The notes beneath the pieces are model-generated. The model saw nothing but the letters and a program-made list of their open reading frames with translations, ran no database searches and was not told the DNA's origin. A program made the translations under genes and the position numbers. From Nitrobacter sp051535215 (GTDB taxonomy: Bacteria; Pseudomonadota; Alphaproteobacteria; Rhizobiales; Xanthobacteraceae), in contig NZ_JBPPLY010000003.1 of assembly GCF_051535215.1 (NCBI RefSeq), positions 248,001-312,000 on the forward strand: a stretch of 64,000 bases of DNA, written 5' to 3'. Shown here piece after piece: positions 61,682 to 64,000 of the stretch (positions are counted from its first letter, which is position 1; every line of letters begins with the position of its first letter).

Positions 61682-62965
61682 CTACGCCAGCGCCTTCAGC
61701 GCCGCACGTCCACCATACTTCGCCTGAGCGCCAAGCTGCTGCTCGATGCGCAGCAACTGGTTGTATTTGGCGGCGCGGTCCGATCGCGACAGCGAACCGG
61801 TCTTGATCTGCCCGCAATTGGTGGCGACCGCGAGATCGGCGATGGTGGAATCCTCGGTTTCGCCCGAGCGGTGCGACATCACGACGGTGTAGCCGGCTTT
61901 ATAGGCCATTTCGACGGCAGCCAGGGTCTCGGTCAACGTGCCGATCTGGTTGACCTTGATGAGGATGGAATTGGCGCGGCCGTTCCTGATGCCGTCCGCG
62001 AGCCGCGCCACGTTGGTGACGAACAGGTCGTCGCCGACAAGCTGGCAGGTGTTGCCGATCAGGTCGGTGAGGAGCTTCCAGCCCTCGAAGTCGTCCTCGG
62101 CCATCCCGTCCTCGATCGAGACGATCGGATAGTCCGCCGCCAGCTTGGCAAGGTATCTCGCCTGCTCCTCGACCGAGCGGGTCTTCCCCTCGCCCGAATA
62201 GACATACTTGCCGTCCTTGAAGAACTCGCTCGCGGCCGGATCGAGCGCCAGCACCACGTCGTCGCCCGGCTTGTAACCGGCCTTGACGATCGCGCTCATG
62301 ATGAAATCGAGCGCCGCGCTGGCCGATGGCAGGTTCGGTGCGAAACCGCCCTCGTCGCCGACGTTGGTATTGTGGCCGGCCTTCTTCAATTCGGCTCTCA
62401 GGGTGTGAAAGATTTCCGAGCCGCAGCGCAATGCGTCCGAGAAGGTCGCGGCGCCGACCGGCATGATCATGAATTCCTGAAAGTCGATCGGGTTGTCGGC
62501 GTGCACGCCGCCGTTGACGATATTCATCATCGGCACCGGAAGCGTCCGCGCCGAGACGCCGCCGACGTAGCGGTACAGTGGCATATCGAGCGAGTCCGCC
62601 GCAGCCCTGGCAAGCGCCAGCGACACGCCGAGAATCGCATTGGCGCCGAGCCGGCTCTTGTTCGCGGTCCCGTCCAGTTCGATCAGGATATCGTCGATCT
62701 GCGTCTGCTGCTCGGCGTCCATGCCCCCGATGGCATCGAAAATCTCGCCATTCACCGCGTCGACCGCCTTCCGCACGCCCTTGCCGAAATAGCGGGTTTC
62801 GTCACCGTCGCGCAGTTCGACCGCCTCATGCGCTCCGGTGGAAGCGCCCGATGGCACCGCGGCGCGGCCCATCGCGCCGTCTTCGAGCGCCACGTCGACC
62901 TCAACGGTCGGATTGCCGCGGCTGTCGAGAATTTCGCGGCCGATGATGTCGACGATGGCGGTCAT
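61682..62965 (-). CDS. eno: Enolase
   Basis: Interconverts 2-phosphoglycerate and phosphoenolpyruvate in glycolysis. The 427-residue product has EILDSRGNPTVEVDV near the start, the metal-binding Asp in SIEDGMAEDDFEGW, and the catalytic Lys region ILIKVNQIGTLTET followed by SHRSGETED. Full length. Confidence 0.97.
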   Translation of the reverse strand: MTAIVDIIGREILDSRGNPTVEVDVALEDGAMGRAAVPSGASTGAHEAVELRDGDETRYFGKGVRKAVDAVNGEIFDAIGGMDAEQQTQIDDILIELDGTANKSRLGANAILGVSLALARAAADSLDMPLYRYVGGVSARTLPVPMMNIVNGGVHADNPIDFQEFMIMPVGAATFSDALRCGSEIFHTLRAELKKAGHNTNVGDEGGFAPNLPSASAALDFIMSAIVKAGYKPGDDVVLALDPAASEFFKDGKYVYSGEGKTRSVEEQARYLAKLAADYPIVSIEDGMAEDDFEGWKLLTDLIGNTCQLVGDDLFVTNVARLADGIRNGRANSILIKVNQIGTLTETLAAVEMAYKAGYTVVMSHRSGETEDSTIADLAVATNCGQIKTGSLSRSDRAAKYNQLLRIEQQLGAQAKYGGRAALKALA

Positions 62966-63205
62966 TAAGAACCTCTTGAATCACTTGAATCACTGGATTT
63001 TGCGGTGCTTCTACAGCAATGCTTGGGCGCGGGAAAGGCCGTGAATCGTGACGTATTCGTTACGATTGGCTATCAGAAGCGCATGATCCGCCAAAGTGTG
63101 AGCGGTTTGGCCAAAAGATCATGCGCCGTTCAAAATAAGTTCGGCGCGCGATCGGACGCCAAACCGGCTTCCAGTTTTGCTGACCGCGCTCCGATGGAGA
63201 TAATC

Positions 63206-63682
63206 ATGCCACGAAAGCTTCCATCCTCGCCAAAATCACCCACGCTGCAGCTTGGTCGCGCGGTGACGTGGCCGGATTCGCCGGAGGCCGCGAAGCTGGA
63301 CCGTGTACCCAATCCGCAGAAGGACACCAATTATGTCGCGCGGTTCACGGCGCCGGAGTTCACCGCGCTGTGTCCGGTCACCGGCCAGCCGGACTTCGCG
63401 CACCTCGTGATCGACTATGTGCCGGGATCGTGGCTGCTGGAGTCGAAATCGCTCAAACTTTATCTGGCGAGTTTCCGCAACCATGGCGCTTTTCACGAGG
63501 ACTGCACCGTTGCGATCGGCAAGCGCATCGCCGCTGCGATCAGGCCGAAATGGCTGCGCATCGGCGGCTACTGGTATCCGCGCGGCGGCATTCCGATCGA
63601 CGTGTTCTGGCAGACCGGAACCGCGCCGAAGGGCGTCTGGATTCCCGATCAGGACGTGCCATCGTACCGGGGACGGGGTTGA
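63206..63682 (+). CDS. queF: NADPH-dependent 7-cyano-7-deazaguanine reductase
   Basis: Reduces preQ0 to preQ1, the base later inserted by Tgt. From ATG 63206 (GGAGA at 6 nt) the product is 158 residues of the short QueF type. Catalytic Cys56 and Asp63 lie in ALCPVTGQPDF; the substrate loop ESKSLKLYLASFRNHGAFHE is intact. The long upstream frame extension is ignored. Together with tgt and queA it supplies three steps of queuosine synthesis within the window. Confidence 0.95.
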   Translation: MPRKLPSSPKSPTLQLGRAVTWPDSPEAAKLDRVPNPQKDTNYVARFTAPEFTALCPVTGQPDFAHLVIDYVPGSWLLESKSLKLYLASFRNHGAFHEDCTVAIGKRIAAAIRPKWLRIGGYWYPRGGIPIDVFWQTGTAPKGVWIPDQDVPSYRGRG

Positions 63683-63695
63683 AGCCGCGGATGCT

Positions 63696-64000
63696 CTACC
63701 CCTCGCGCATGCCGGCCCTCCCGGCCAGCAGGCGCGCGCAGACCAGTCCGAGAATCGCGATGAGAACCGCGTTTGCGGCAAGGGTCGGAAATTTGCCCAC
63801 CCAGGCAAGGCTCGCACCATAGGCGATCGGACCGGCCGTCTGACCCATGTAGAAGAAGAACGAATGGAGCGACAACGCGGTCGCCCGCGCCTGCTCGGAC
63901 AATTCGCTGGCGAACACCTGAAGGCAGCCGTGCAGCATGTAGAAGCCCCAGCCCATCAGGATGAAGCTGAGTGTCTGGATACGCCAGTCCGGACCGAGAG
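63696..64000 (-). CDS. MFS transporter (C-terminal part, cut by window edge)
   Basis: The C-terminal part of a major facilitator protein. The frame is open from the right edge (LGPDWRIQTLSFILMGWGFY) to a stop at 63696 and shows the last membrane segments of a 12-span transporter (FFFYMGQTAGPIAYGASLAW, then LAANAVLIAILGLVCARLLA). Substrate unknown. Confidence 0.8.
   Translation of the reverse strand, partial: LGPDWRIQTLSFILMGWGFYMLHGCLQVFASELSEQARATALSLHSFFFYMGQTAGPIAYGASLAWVGKFPTLAANAVLIAILGLVCARLLAGRAGMREG

Noticed and set aside
63005..63205. preQ1 riboswitch upstream of queF
   Set aside because: Looked for because queF is often controlled this way, but no clear preQ1 aptamer pattern could be identified by eye.
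1..64000. CRISPR arrays, rRNA operon, integrase or transposase genes
   Set aside because: No regularly spaced repeats, no 16S/23S sequence and no transposase or integrase signature were seen on either strand.

Overview
The window is high-GC alphaproteobacterial chromosome. The gene order (yajC-secD-secF; tatABC-serS-surE-pcm; scpA/scpB-nagZ-SPOR-argS-dgt; ftsB-pdhA-pdhB-pdhC-lpd), an ExoR homologue, a Bradyrhizobium-type beta-1,3/1,6-glucan locus and two families of short intergenic repeats point to Nitrobacteraceae/Bradyrhizobiaceae (Bradyrhizobium, Nitrobacter, Rhodopseudomonas group). The genus cannot be fixed from sequence reading alone. Nearly all of it is housekeeping DNA, interrupted by short accessory patches.

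Region by region: 1-3 kb is the Sec accessory operon (yajC, secD and secF, the last cut by the left edge). 3.3-4.2 kb is a DUF815-type AAA ATPase. 4.4-14 kb is a mostly minus-strand block: NlpD-like LysM/LytM lipoprotein, pcm, surE, a ClC transporter, serS, tatC, tatB, tatA and a second PCMT-like gene. A lone receiver-domain regulator and a small peptide gene with a double-glycine-type leader sit on the plus strand inside it. 14.3-18.5 kb is an accessory patch beginning at tRNA-Asn, with small hypotheticals, a DUF892 ferritin-like protein and a His-rich protein that share a divergent region with two EcfG-type promoter matches. 18.5-23.7 kb holds an outer-membrane beta-barrel protein, small secreted proteins, glmU and two membrane proteins. 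23.6-28.9 kb is a cyclic beta-glucan synthesis locus. 29-33.4 kb holds tRNA-Lys, many small genes (a ribbon-helix-helix protein with its own palindrome, an orphan BrnA antitoxin) and cysK. 33.4-41.4 kb is tgt-queA, two cyclophilins, coaD and gyrA. 41.5-50.2 kb is scpB-scpA-nagZ-SPOR-argS-dgt with erpA and xthA divergent. 50.3-57.6 kb is exoR and the pyruvate dehydrogenase operon, which carries a low-GC gene of unknown function between pdhB and pdhC. 57.8-64 kb is ftsB, a block of reductase/methyltransferase/hydrolase genes, eno, queF and the end of an MFS transporter.

How genes work together: tgt, queA and queF are three steps of queuosine tRNA modification. The GH17/GT2 pair and the small exported protein between them look like one beta-glucan export system, and ExoR is a known exopolysaccharide regulator in rhizobia. 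ScpA/ScpB and GyrA act on chromosome structure. TatABC and SecDF-YajC are the two main export routes.

Points most worth a second look: the double-glycine leader peptide at 8.3 kb, a roughly 50-residue insertion in the catalytic domain of SerS, a tRNA-guanine transglycosylase lacking all four zinc ligands, the foreign-looking gene inside the pdh operon, a glucan-synthesis gene without a canonical start codon, a membrane hydrolase with Cys in place of the usual Ser nucleophile, and a CTAGAGC-bounded miniature repeat family.
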